Assembly: GCA_930367215.1 (NCBI GenBank)
Contig: OV884056.1
Span: 196,705,310 to 196,769,309, forward strand
DNA length: 64,000 nt
From: Pollenia angustigena
Taxonomy: Eukaryota > Arthropoda > Insecta > Diptera > Polleniidae
Direction: 5' to 3'
The notes below the pieces were generated by a model, which ran no database searches, was not told the origin of the DNA, and was given only the letters and a program-made list of their open reading frames with translations. The translations under genes and the position numbers were made by a program. Every line of letters starts with the position of its first letter. Position 1 is the stretch's first letter. Below, one piece after another: positions 24,841 to 37,050 of this stretch.

Positions 24841-24859
24841 TTTATGCGCAGTTTTCGCA

Positions 24860-24968
24860 ACCCAATCGATTAAACGCGTAGTAAAATTTATATGAAAAGC
24901 ACTGAGTTTTTTTGAGTGATTTTCATATATATTTTACTACTCGTTCAATCACTTGTATTGTGAACACA
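24860..24968. mobile_element. Short palindromic MITE
   Basis: The left arm CAATCGATT...CGTAGTAAAATTTATATGAA pairs with the right arm TTCATATATATTTTACTAC...CAATCACTTGTATTG around a short loop at about 24910. The arm wording (AAAATTTATATGAAAA, then CACT) resembles the arms of the foldback-like element at 53714-54941, so they may be related. Confidence 0.6.
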
Positions 24969-24986
24969 GCCCATTAAATAACATCA

Positions 24987-25190
24987 GGGCCCTATTTCTG
25001 GCGGTCATGATCGAGTAACTTCTCGATTCGAAAGCAATTTTATTTCTAATTCTTTCAATCGATACTGAACGAATGCTTTACAACACTGAAGAACAAATTC
25101 CGATTCGCTCAGTATTGACGGAAATAATTAAATATTAAATTGCTTTCGAATCGAGAAAGTACTCTCGATCACGACTGCAGAATCAGGCCC
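24987..25190. mobile_element. Palindromic MITE with GGGCC ends
   Basis: Starts GGGCCCTATTTCTG and ends CAGAATCAGGCCC, with long complementary arms (GATTCGAAAGCAATTT pairing AAATTGCTTTCGAATC). GGGCC-type ends are common in Harbinger-like MITEs, but no clear three-base duplication is seen. The class is open. Confidence 0.65.
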
Positions 25191-25499
25191 AGAAGTCAAT
25201 TTGCATTTGTATTTTTTTATTGGTGAAATAATAACTAATTAGGAAGGATTTAGTTTACTTAATACCAGGGCTGTGGTGTCGTAGTCGAAATTGAGGTTTT
25301 TGTACCGGAGTCGAAGTATTATTGTATTAATTTTTGTGAGAATTTTCTACAAATTTTGGGTTACTTCGAAGAGATTATAAAGTCAATAAGACTGTCCGGG
25401 AATTCCCGGGATTTTCAATTGTTGTCAACTCCCGGTAATTTTTGAAGAAAAACTTTTTGTAAACTTTAGTAAATCTATTAAGCTGATTAAGCTGATTTT

Positions 25500-26160
25500 T
25501 GAATGGGATTTAAATAGGGCCAATGATAAATTATAGGCATATTTTCACGAAATTTTATTTCTTGTCTAAGCAAACTGTAGTGGGCTTAATTTTACAACAA
25601 TATCATTAAGGTTTGTAGTTAATGGCGTCAGCCTAAAGTGCAAGCCTGCTAACTCCCTTTCAGTAAATTTTACAGGAGAGACAACAAACTTTTTATATTT
25701 CATATGTGCAGCTTGAGAGAAAAACCAAAAATATAGTTGGTTTAATACATTTCAAGGCTCAAATTGAAGAAAATCTACATGTTGATCAACGAGACGTATC
25801 TTTCTCTACCACACGGCATCAAAAATTCAATTTACTTAAAAAGTGGATTTAGCAGGTTTGCATTTTGAGTTTTGTGAAATTAGCTTAGCCTAAATTGCAC
25901 CACAAGAGCATTATTCGTAACGCTTTTAGCCATTCTTGCAATTTTAACGAAAGTGGTCTCAACTTGGGGCCGTAGGTAAATTATGGACCGACCCTCATCT
26001 TATTTGGTGATATAAAGGGATTTTGTTGCAATTTAATGACAAGTTTTTATCAAGTTTCTACGGAGGTTGTTCCTCATTTAAGTGCATAGCTCTTTTCCTA
26101 CTGAAGCCATTCTGCTGGAATTCCATCCCAAACATCCTTGAAGAACTAGAAACAATTTGA
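25500..26160 (+). repeat. Dispersed repeat family B, copy 2
   Basis: Same block order as 21770-22340, ending in GTGCATAGCTCTTTTCCTAC and CATCCCAAACATCC. Confidence 0.6.
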
Positions 26161-26725
26161 AGCCCAAATGGCTAAATCGAATTGAATTACTAACAGACCC
26201 AGAATGTATATTCACATGGAATGACAATGTTCTTACGTATATTTATTTCTATGATACTATTGTCATCAAAAATAACCACTTTTTTATTTTTGTTATGTAA
26301 TAGATACTAGATTAAATTATTTTAGGCAAACTAGCCAGTAAGAAGTCTCAGTTTCATTAGAGATTTAGGTAAATGAATAAATAAATAAAAAAGTTTTGGC
26401 GCGGATCGCAGGATTCTGGGAATTTAATTTTTATTTCCCGTTTTCCCGAGAATTTAAAAAGTGCGGGGAAAAGAGTCTACAAGAATTGACCTTTGGAGCA
26501 TTTGCAAAATTTTTAAAAGAAAATTTGGCTGTGGTTTAGCTAAAGAAGAAGTCTGGAGATACCTGATCTTCTAATTTTTCCAGAGAGGCATATCCACTTG
26601 TTTACTGACAGAATAAAAGGTTAAACCCAACACATAAAAACATGGCGCATCTGTGATACTATTTTCCACTGTAGGTCTGCTTCAAACAGATTCGCAAAAT
26701 CGTCTATCTCTACAAAAGCTTTGAT

Positions 26726-27263
26726 CAGTGTTTGAAAAAAAAAAAAACATTAAATATCGCTGCTTAGTGTTCGGTTCGGTAGATTTGTGGAAAACACAAG
26801 TGCTAATAGTGTTTGTATGATAAATCATAAAAAAATAACATTTCCCTGTTTGTTATCTGCCGAACACAAAAATAATACTGTTCTTATCGAACTCAACAAA
26901 AAGATTTTAATTTAATTTTGTTCGGTTTTTTTAAAAAAAACCACAAACTTTATTGTGACCGGTACAGCTCATTAGAGTTCGTTCGTTTCAGTGCTTAGCG
27001 CTTAGCGCTCTTTTGGCTGGTAAAAAAACCAAAAAATGTTTACAAAAACAAAATACATACACAATACACACACAAGCTATTCGTGCTGCTGTCTTGCTAA
27101 AATTTTTTGTTTGTTCATTTCTTCATCAATGTTTGTCTACAGTATCACCACAATTTTTCTGTTATTTAACGGAGAACAGAACACTATATAAGGTTCGGCT
27201 CTTTTTTGAAAATAGTAACGAACGCTGAACGCTAAATAATATTCTGTTTATTTTCGAGCACTG
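26726..27263. mobile_element. hAT-like MITE (CAGTG ends)
   Basis: The left end CAGTGTTTGAAAAA pairs with the right end TTTTCGAGCACTG. Further inside, GCTTAGTGTTCG pairs loosely with CGAACGCTGAACGC. CAGTG ends fit hAT. The flanking eight bases do not match perfectly, so the target duplication is unproven. A short open frame inside (27013-27228) shows no domain. Confidence 0.55.
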
Positions 27264-27429
27264 GTTTAGAATACCTTGTTTTTTATAAAAAAATCTTATT
27301 AATATTAAATTTATAATGTCTAACACCTTTTTTTTATTTAAAAAATAATTTAACTTAGTATTGTGGTTATTTTGTTGAACTATTTATGGTTTTAAATCCA
27401 AATTTGTAATATTTTTAATTAGGCTTAAG

Positions 27430-27550
27430 TTCATCAAATTTAATTTTCATTAAATTATTTTTATGAAGAAAGGAATTTTACAACATGAAAATTAATTAAA
27501 ATTACTGATAATTTTTCATTCTTGACTCAATCTGGGCTCGAACCCAGGCG
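27430..27550 (-). repeat. tRNA-derived SINE-like unit, copy 2 (head truncated)
   Basis: Shares its body with 17252-17345 and ends in the B-box-like word GGGTTCGAGCCC (minus strand). The rest of the tRNA-like head is missing. Confidence 0.5.
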
Positions 27551-28159
27551 TATATATTAACTTTTGTAACTTTACCATGAATTCAAAATCAGTTCGTTGT
27601 TTTTAAAAGTTTATTACATATTATCAATTTTATATACTAATACTAATCTTTTTTTAATAAAAATTACTCTACTTGAGTTTTGTTAATTTTACCTTAAATG
27701 AAATTTTTTTATTCGTATCGCCGATATTTTTTTTGAGTACATATCAGTATCGTATCGGCAAAAAGTCGTATCGTTACATCCCTTGTTTTTATCACAATTT
27801 TTTAAAAAAATTCATATACTTATATGTGACAGCGCATAGAGAAAGGGACCAGTAAGGTAAAGGGAATAGTAAAAACCAACTACACAAAACAAGAGGAAGG
27901 GACGACCTACGAGCGTTTTCAAGGTTGACCAACAAGGTAGAGATGTGTCGCTTTCAAATGAGACCAATACCAACACGCTCAGTGATGGTACACCAAAGAT
28001 ACACGTCTTTACATCTTTAAAATGACAAAACCCTTAGGTCCCTTTCTATTTTTCGCCTCACATATGGATATTGTATTGTATTAAATACAATTACATATTA
28101 TATTTTTACTTAGTTTACAGATCAGTAGTAACATAGCCCCGTTAAAATGAAGCAGGGGA

Positions 28160-28236
28160 CAGTCTCTGGTGGAAATTGAACCCAAAAGCCTTGTCCTGAT
28201 TGGCTGGATAACTACCAACTAGCCTACTGGGGTACC
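28160..28236 (-). repeat. tRNA-derived SINE head, copy 1
   Basis: On the minus strand it begins TACCCCAGTAGGCTAG with A box TAGTTGGTAGT (28211-28222), then B box GGTTCAATTTCC (28171-28182) and CCAGAGACTGTCCCC. The same layout recurs at 58801-58875. Not a working tRNA: no good acceptor stem closes it. Confidence 0.55.
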
Positions 28237-30148
28237 CACATCTTTCTACTCCCTTAAAAATCAAATTACACAATAGTTTTAAAAATAATACTGCTATTTC
28301 ACCTGTAATCTGAATTTGTAATTCTAGTTTTTTTTTAATCTTTAAGATTAATCTGGTAAAATTTAAAATAAATGGTTTCGTTCAATAACAAACTATTGCC
28401 ATTTGAGGTCATTGCAATGAGGCAACACTTTAAGTGATTCTTGGAAAAACTAATTAAACACTTTGCTAATAACGAGTTTAAAATAAAGACAATTTGTTTG
28501 TATATTTAATTGAAAACTATTGAATTTCATTTAAGAATTAAACGATCAAAAACTTATTTACAGCTGATAAATTTAAATATTTAGTTACAATATTTTTCAG
28601 TTGGACAAAAAAATACAAAGTAGTTTTAGGTTATGACAAAGAATACACCCCTACATTTAAAAACTGACCTATTAATTTATACATTAAAGGTCAGTTTAAG
28701 TCATTTATTTAAAACTATAGGTTATGAAATACGAATATATTTTATATAAGCTGCCATAAGGAAGGATCAAATTTCGTGAAAAAATTTTTGTTTGAAAATA
28801 AAACAAAAGTTACTTAAATTAAGTACCATCAAATAAACCCCTTAAACAATTTTCGAAAAAAAGTCTGTTAATAATGATCATTTTCATTATATTAACAATT
28901 TTTTTTTTATAAATATTTCCCCCTTCAGAGACAGTCGAAATAATGATAAGGAGTCAGTCAGTCAGTTAGTCCCGGTGTTGTATTTAAAAGAAACCCTGTT
29001 GTGTGTGTGCGTTTTTTTTTTGGTTTGATAAAGATCTGGCAAGTGCTAAAGTGATGTACACATTTATTATACGTTTGGTTTTAAAAAAATAAAAAACAAA
29101 AAAAAAAAAAAAAAAAACACTAAAAGAAGCCATCAAGATAAAAGCGGATCCTCCCGCGTTTGTGGCTCTTTTAAGCGTGCATGCGTGTGCGAGTGAGTAA
29201 GTGCAACTAGGGCTTCTTTAAATTGGCGCTTTATTTGACGTGTGCTTACCTTTTGATAAATTTATCTTTGTTTTACATCTTTAACATTCACTTGAAACAA
29301 AAAAACTATTTCATTTACTTGTTTTTAGCCTTAAAGTAAAAAATTTATATATAAAAAAAAAAGAAAAAGATGAATGATTAATTAAAGCTTAACAAAGTCG
29401 TTGAGTAATCGTTTAATTATTTCGATATTATTTAAAATTTTAAGGGTTTTTTTTATTTGTTTTTGGGCTGTTCCAAAAAAAAAAAAAAAAAAAATTGATT
29501 AATGTAACTTATGAATGTTTAAATATTTTGATATAATTAACAATTTTTTTTAAGCCAACAATTTTTCTGCTTAATTACAATTATGCTGGTAAAATATTGA
29601 TGAAATTTATGATAAATGTTTTGTTTACATAATAAAAATTTTGAATGGAAGATGTAAAAAATGCTTGGAATAATTTAAATGTTATTTTTTTTTTATAATA
29701 TAAAAAGAGAACTTTAAGCGAATTATACCAAGCTTGTTTAAATAGTTATAACTTTGTAAATTGCACCAAATTTTAATTTCAAAAAAGACCACAAAGCAAG
29801 TATAACAAATAAGCTTACTAGTTGCATTACTTTGTAGCCTTAACTTATTACTATTCGCATTATCTTTTCTACTTTTTGAAGGGCATAAACTAAATAAAAA
29901 ACAAATGTGGTGAATATATTCAGCCTGGACGAATCTATAATACCCTTCACCATTTTTTTATTTAGTTAGCAGATATCAAGGAGGGCTACGTCAGAGCAGG
30001 AGCTTCTTTCTACCCACCACTATTAGTTGGAATAAAATTATGTAAAATAATGGATTATTGGTTTTGAATATAAGATCACGTATTGCTTAAGCTTATCATA
30101 TGTGACAGCTAATGTGCCAAATTCTACTAAGACATTTAAATGACAGTA
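28237..30148. other. AT-rich intron sequence
   Basis: Long poly-A runs (29091-29117 and 29476-29494). A somewhat less AT-rich piece at 29130-29230 without any recognised feature. Confidence 0.4.
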
Positions 30149-31010
30149 CACTGAAAGAATTATGCTTCATAAATCTAATGAAAAAATTTCATTAAAATTT
30201 TTTCATTAATCCAATGAAAAATTTCATTACGGGAATAAAATTTTACAAATATAATGAAACAATTTCATTAACACTACGAAATTGAGAATTAATGACAACT
30301 AAGTATCTCTTTCAAAAGAAAAATTCCACTTATTGTTGTACATAACTTCAATAGGTTTTTTTAAGATTAAAAGGAACTATTAATTAAAAAAATTAAATGT
30401 TTTTAAATTAATGAAAAAAAAGGAGTCTTTTATAACTTCATATTTTCCATGATAAATATCACTAAAACAATGAAAACAAGATAAGATTCTTTAACTTCAA
30501 AATACTTATAACTTAAAAAAATGTTCTTCCTATAACTGTTGTAAAAACGTTTTTTTAATTCAATTTTTAGCGGTAGACATGAAAATATATGAAAAAAATT
30601 GTAAATTTCAGTGTTTCATAACATTAATGAAAAAATTCATTACGATAACGAAATACTGATTTTAGCTAAATGTAAGAAATATTTAGATTCAAAAACAAAC
30701 AACGCGAAAGAAAAAACAAGAGCAACAAATTCTCTCATTCTTTTTTCTTTAATTGTTAATTTAAATACACAAATTTTACGCAGTAGTACAAACCAGAAAA
30801 ATGGAAAGAAGGCAGATGAAAATACTTTAAACGTTTTACATTCAAATAATGCAAAATTTTCATTGATTTTATGAAACATTTCATTAACGGAGGGCTAATG
30901 TAACATTCTTCATTAATCCAATGAAGGGTTACACAAGTTATATTTTAACGTAATTTTTCATTGCATTAATGTCAAAATCTATTGGATCTATGAAGAAAAT
31001 TCTTTCAGTG
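30149..31010. mobile_element. MITE with CACTGAAAGAAT ends, copy 1
   Basis: The left end CACTGAAAGAATTATGCTTC pairs with the right end ATTCTTTCAGTG. TA flanks both sides (30147-30148 and 31011-31012). Inner sequence repeats AATGAAAAATTTCATTA-type words, which are themselves palindromic. A second copy with the same ends is at 58546-59455. No transposase; TA target suggests Tc1/mariner dependence. Confidence 0.8.
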
Positions 31011-31112
31011 TAGGTGATAGGATTTCAAATCATATAGGTGATAGGATTATAGCTATTTTTTTGAATACCAAACCAAATTATTTTCTTCATATTCTTATTT
31101 TCTTCATATATA

Positions 31113-31560
31113 TTGAAGAAAGAGTCCCATTACCTCCAAGGAGAAGCTCCTAGGGGGGTAAAATGTATGAACGTCCTTCTTTAGCTTGTTGTCCTTAACA
31201 TTTTCTCAAAACATACTTGCTCCTTATCACCATCCATTAGGGGGGCTTCCATACAAATATGGTGGCTTAAATATACGTCAAATTCATGACCGATTCTACT
31301 TTATTTTTCATCCCTAAAATTTGTTTCTAACACACCAACTATTTATTAAGGGGGCTCCAAAACAAAACTTTCAATCCAGGCTAGAAATATATTGAAGAAA
31401 AAGTCCCATAACTGTCTAGGAGTCACCCCAACGAGGATAAAATGTGTAACCAACCTCCATTAGTTTTTCGTCCTTAGTATTTTCTCGAAACATACTTGCC
31501 ATTTATCTCCACCCCTTAGGGGGAGGGGGCTCTCGTACCAATATGGCGTTTTACAAATTT
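31113..31560 (+). repeat. Two diverged tandem copies of about 275 bp
   Basis: ATTGAAGAAAGAGTCCCAT at 31113 and ATTGAAGAAAAAGTCCCATA at 31388 begin two units. Both then contain GGTAAAATGT or variant, TTCGTCCTTAGTATTTTCTC or variant, ACATACTTGC and CCTTAGGGGG. Confidence 0.7.
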
Positions 31561-33224
31561 TATTAAAATTGGTCGTCTTTTGTGAATAAAATCAAAGTTG
31601 TAGATAGATTTAAACTATTTATGGCTTGTTTTGTTTGGAATTTTGTTTTCTATAATTGTAGAAGAAACAAAGCTACATTTTCCAATTTCTTATGCCATTT
31701 TAAGAAACAGAACTTTCTAAAAAAAATTATTTGCCTGTTCATCTTTTTCCGAACAAAGTCTTCGTTCGCTTTTCTTACATTTAAATCAAAAACAAATTAT
31801 AAAATATTGTTTTGATTTTACATGTACATAAATTGTACATTCGAAATCGAAGTGCAATTGGAAATTTTTTTCATTACATATTAATTCAAAGGAATTAAAG
31901 TTCTACCATGATTTCCCATATCTTTTGTATTTCACCAAAAAGTCTATTAAGCAATATTTCATTTAATTTCTTGTTAAATAATTTTCTATCATCAATCTTT
32001 AGTCAATTCCCTTAACCTTGCCTTAAGGACATTTTAATTGATTTTTATCTAACAAACCATACAAAATATTACATATTTTTAGGATTTTTTCCCAACCTTT
32101 AGAAAGTTCTTTAAGTAAATAGAAAATTTCTCTCTAAATGTCTATCTCACCACTACCATCTCTAATAACTGCGAGACTAGTAGTACGAGTCATAGAAACA
32201 ATAACGGAAAAAAAGGAATCCTTAAAAAATTATTAACCCTCCTTAAAACATAGACAAAGTCTGGCCGGTTGGCTAGTACGGAATGTGAGCAAATGTTGAC
32301 GGGCAACATGAAATTTGATAAGTTTGTAAATGAAACAAGATCGAATTTGATGTGCATATTTTTTTTTTGTAGCTTCAGTTAAGCTTGTGCAGGAACAGAT
32401 TTAACAAATCTACAAATATCTATAAAAACAAAATGGGAAATAAAACAAAATCTCAAATCTCTCAAACACATACACACCCTTTTGTAATTATCAAACTAAA
32501 TAAAGACTTAAAACGATTGTATAGTCTTGAGTATACACTTGGTATTCAATTGTATGTCCTTTGGTACGATTAAGGTTATTTAATATATTACAATATGCTG
32601 ATGATGAGTATGTTGATTATGAATTTTGTCCATTTTTATGTTTGATAATTTCTATGAACGATTTTTCTATCATTATTTTTGTATTTATAAGGTACAATTA
32701 TAATTAAGAGCAAAAATAATTACAATACAATTACACAATGAAGCGTTAGTTATGTATTTTGTAATAATGTTTACAGGGATTTAAAGGAATTAATAAATTT
32801 CCATTTGTAATACAATTCACTATAAAGTTTTTTAATATATACATATGTATATATAATGTCCTGTGATTTCTATTAGGGACAAAACACCACAATTTTTACA
32901 AGATTATAATGCGGGGATGAATATTATGGTCAAATTGTACTTCTTGGTACATTTTAGAATTTGTTGGTACTATTGCTTTTTATTTGGTACAATTAAAATT
33001 CCTCGAATTATAGGTACTTTCTTAATCAGCACTTTTTTCTGTGAACTCAAACTCTTTATTTTGAGTTTCAAAATGTTTCTACCAAAAACTTTTCTTACCA
33101 GGCATCATGTATTGAATGGAGACATTTCGGTAAACAATTGTTACCTTTAGGCATGCAGGGGATGTCCACATTTTTAATTTTCTGCAGAAAAAGGAAAAAA
33201 TCATTTATAAAAAAAAAAACAGTT
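31561..33224. other. AT-rich intron sequence
   Basis: No supported feature. Short open frames show no motif. Confidence 0.4.
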
Positions 33225-33335
33225 TGGCAGAGCCGAGATTTGAACTTGGGCTAACACGAACAACATTTATAACTATGAATATACATTCCTCTAACTCCCA
33301 CTGGGTGTAAAAACGTGTATACTGGGCTGCCAGAC
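33225..33335 (-). repeat. Possible tRNA-derived SINE-like unit
   Basis: On the minus strand a GAGTTAGAGGAATG word is followed by GCCCAAGTTCAAATCTCGGC, a B-box-like GTTCAAATC. The folding of a full tRNA is not convincing; weaker than the other SINE-like units. Confidence 0.35.
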
Positions 33336-33699
33336 AAATTTGTGAGAAAGTCAAAAATTTCCTGAGAAAAAATAAAACAAATCGTGTTTCACATAAAGGT
33401 AATGACTTCAAACCCAGCTACCATTTTCAATCGTGTAGGAGATTTTTTTATTGGTTAAAGATTCCCCACACGGGAAAACTTTAACACGACTGAGATTCCT
33501 TCATAGCACAGCGAAAGACGCTTCTTAAATCGTTGTGGGAATCGTTTAAGATGTGGGTAAAGATAATCTAACGAGTTTTTCATGTCAAGAATCGTATGAG
33601 ACTCATGCAGATATTCTCTTACAACTCGTGAAATGCTTGCCGTATAATTGTTGAAAATATGATTTATACAGAGAGGCGTAAAAGGTTCATTCGATGATG

Positions 33700-34592
33700 C
33701 ACAGAAAAAATTATTTTTCCAATTCAAACAAAAAATTTGTAGAATCAAACAATTTTTTGTCTGAAATCGGTCCTATAAACAAATTCGCATATTCAAACAA
33801 TTTATTTGCATTTCGTTTATTGAAAAAAAAAACACTGATTTTTTCAAACAAATAATTTAACTGAAACAAAAAGTTTACTGAAATTCATATACTAAATTTC
33901 AAAATAAAAAAAAAAGTTTTTGCACAAGCAATGACGCGTACGCAAGTATGCACTGTATGAGAAGATGACGGCAGAGCAGAGCCGCCGGCTGGCTTTGAGA
34001 CACATTTTTTTTGTTGGAATAATTTTTGAACGAAGTCTTATTTATACACACAAACACAATGTTTTTCTTTATCTCTCTCTGTTGCTGTATCCTTTCCTTT
34101 GCTAAAGAAGAAATGTAACCAAAAACAGCAGCAGACCGACTCGATATGTTTTTCGCCATCATTCTATTTTTGTATTTGATGTATTTAACTAAACAGTTTT
34201 AAAAAATTTAATACGGGATTTTGTCTCTTGTAATGTTGTTTCTGCTATTGTTTTTCTTATAGTTGTACTTTTTTAAAGCGTCCAAAAATAGCCTGTGTGT
34301 GTTTTTTGTTGTTGTTCTTATATTTCACATAAAGAAGTGTTGCTTACGATCAAATAAAAAAAATGCAAAAAGACGACAACATTAAAGAGCGTTAAATATT
34401 TCATACAAAATTATGAAAACTTGACACCAATAACGCGTTTATTATATTTTTTAAGAGTTGTCCATATTTTTGTTGGTTAAATAAAAATCAAACAAAAATA
34501 TTGTTTGAATCAGTAAAAAAATTTATAGAAATAAAAAAAACTTTTCAAACAAGCGTTTGTTTGAAAATAATTCGGCAATAATTTTTTCTGTG
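33700..34592. mobile_element. CACAGAAAAAAT-ended MITE
   Basis: The left end CACAGAAAAAATTATTTTTC and the inverted right end CACAGAAAAAATTATTGCCG match the ends of the element at 13896-16810. Inner flanks carry repeated TTCAAACAA/TTGTTTGAA words in opposite orientations at the two sides. A minus-strand open frame (33899-34162) shows no domain. Confidence 0.7.
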
Positions 34593-34682
34593 TGGTTTGA
34601 CGAAAGATAAACATAGTGTACCATTGTTGTTTTTGTACTGTGAAAATAATCATTTAAAGATTTTGTAAAGACTTGCATAATA

Positions 34683-35050
34683 CAGCCGTACCTTTGCAAC
34701 TGGAAAATACGATTTTGACAGCTCAGTGACAGTGAAGTTTGCCGCTATAGATAATTAATAATGGCAATTTAGCTATTTTTTTTGGTCATTATAGCGTTTT
34801 TATATTTATTTTTATTTATAATTTGTGGGTTTTATTAAACAAGAAAGCAATCACTACTGTTCGTGACACTACATTGACGCTCTTGCTTAGGTATGGAATA
34901 TCAGCGAAAAAGCTTACTGCCTGTTTTTCGTACTCAAGCTCAAAAGCGACTCGTTAAATGTTAGTTCAACGAATCAATTTTGCACTCGCGTTCTTAAAAC
35001 AGGCAGTAAGCGAAATTAAACGTTCCTTTACTCTTGTGAAGGTATGGCTG
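34683..35050. mobile_element. MITE with CAGCCGTACC ends
   Basis: The left end CAGCCGTACCTTTGCAA pairs with the inverted right end CAGCCATACCTTCACAA. A second inner inverted pair, CTTACTGCCTGTTTTT and AAAACAGGCAGTAAG, sits at about 34912-35010. 368 bp, non-coding. Confidence 0.65.
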
Positions 35051-35859
35051 TCATACATTCCAAGATAAAAAAACGAACGTGTCAGAAAATTTAATGTTTT
35101 TTTTCAGACTTTGGAGACTAAAAAAATCGTCACTTTTTAGAAAGAAATCAGCAAATCGGCACTTTGCTAATTTCGAAATAAAAAATCGTCAAAAGGACGA
35201 TTTACAAAATGTCAACAAAACATGTATTTGTTTGCCTGTTGCTAAAAACAATACATTTTTAACGTAGGGAAAAGTTTAGGGAATTTTTTTTGGTTGAAGG
35301 GAAAAAGGGATTTTTTTTAGACACGTAGGGATTTTCTGAAATTTCTACTGGCATCACTGCTTCAGATACGTATTATTTAATTCCAAGTTCTCAAGTGATT
35401 TTAAAATGTGTAAAAAATTAGCTGCCCCAGTTGCTATTTTAACTCGGATCTCTTTTCCTTTATTATTTTAGTTTATGATTTATGCCAACTGATCTGCGCG
35501 CATATGCGAATCACTGTGTAGCGATTAGTTGTTGGTGAAATGTAGGTGAATTTTTTGCTTGGTTATTAGCAGCGGTGTCTATTTTATGTCGTTCTAAATG
35601 TCACAAGGATGAAACCCATACAATGCTCCCATAGAAAAGTTCTATGCGAAAAAAGTATTTTTGCAACCTTAATTATTTTATTAATTTTTATTGGAATCGG
35701 TCCATATTTTAGCTCCCATAAAAATAACACTCCCGCACATTGCATTCAATAACATAATTTACTTTCAGAAATTTGGCGACACTAACTTCTATGAGGGTAC
35801 TATATAATGTCAAAATTTTGTACTGGTAGGTCTTGAACTGGCCAAGGGCCCCTTGCTGA

Positions 35860-36030
35860 AATCACTTCAAGACGAAAATATATCATAAAGGTTTAGATAT
35901 TTATATCACATTCGGCACAATAAAGTCTTATATAAATCTTTAGCTCATAAAATAATCTTATTATGGCGTGTCCATGATTGCCCATGGGTCCCTAAAAAAT
36001 ACACTCTCTAAAACGTCTCTCTAAATACTG
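35860..36030 (+). repeat. Dispersed repeat family A, copy 2
   Basis: Contains CTCATAAAATAATCTTATTA, GGCGTGTCCATGATTGCCCA and ATACACTCTC in the same order as 12000-12190. Confidence 0.55.
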
Positions 36031-36361
36031 TGGTGCTCCTTCTTATTTAAGTTTATCTTACTGTTCTTTAATTTACTCTTTATATGAAAAATATATGAAT
36101 TTGGAATGCATTTCGACGATTTATTTATGAGTAGATCCATAACAAAAGCAAACATTTTACTATACATTTTTTTGGATAAACGAATTAAATTAACTTAAGT
36201 TCGTAAAATGTTTATACATATACTATAAATAAATTGATTAATCTGCCAGTAAGTTTTGAAGTTATTAAAAAAAAATTTGGTAATGTTGCGCTTTGATTCG
36301 ATTCGTAGTAATAAATAAGTTTTTATATGAACCCAATGGAAATTTTAAGTTTTAAAATGAA

Positions 36362-36366
36362 CTACG
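36362..36366 (+). other. Target-site duplication (left), CTACG
   Basis: Five bases repeated exactly at 38638-38642 on the other side of the inverted-repeat element. Five-base, GC-rich duplications are the rule for Transib and RAG-type transposition. Confidence 0.85.
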
Positions 36367-36402
36367 CACATAGGGGTTTTTTGCCAATCTAGCCGGACAT
36401 TA
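36367..36402 (+). repeat. Left terminal inverted repeat
   Basis: 36 bases, identical to the reverse complement of 38602-38637. Starts with CACATAG, which shares CACA and the final G position with the CACAGTG recombination heptamer, and holds a G-run followed by a T-run. Confidence 0.9.
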
Positions 36403-37050
36403 CTTTTTGTTTTAGCTTATATTGCTTCTTAAAAGTTATTGAGTGCCCCTAGATCGATGAAACTTGGCAGAAATATGTGATATTGTCATAGGCAGGTAAA
36501 CCTAAAAAATAAATAAAATCGGACCAAGGAGGAAAATGTTCCCCCTAGAAGAACTAATCCAACCTCTGAAAAATGCAATTTTTTTTAAACTTTTCCCATA
36601 CTTTTGTTTGGCAAATGCAACTTTTAACGTCGGCGAAAGTTAAAAAACCTAAAATAAGACCCATGAGATCGTAAAATTACACTTTTCGCCCCCCGCCCCC
36701 TTTTGAGGGCGGTTACATAAAATTATATTTAAAAAAAATGTAAATATTAAAAGAAATAGATTACTAACGCCTTAATACTATAAAAATTAAATTTTTGAAC
36801 TTTAATGGGTAGGGGGAGATATCCCTCCAAACACCCCCCCCCGGAACGACCCTGTAAAATTTTTTTTTTTTTGCTAATTTCCAAAACATATTAATTTTTA
36901 AGATTTTATGTGACTTTTATATATTTTATAGTATTTAATTTATCTGAAAATAATTAATATATTCGTAATAATAACTTATTTATAATAGTAACAGCAAATT
37001 TTATTTAAAATAATAACAACTAATTTATTTAAAATAACTTCTCTTTTGCA

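Noticed and set aside
28160..28236. Functional tRNA gene
   Set aside because: A and B boxes are present but no convincing acceptor stem or anticodon arm; the recurrence at 58801-58875 fits a SINE.
33455..33748. 97-codon minus-strand frame
   Set aside because: No recognisable domain, and its 5' end runs into the CACAGAAAAAAT-ended MITE.
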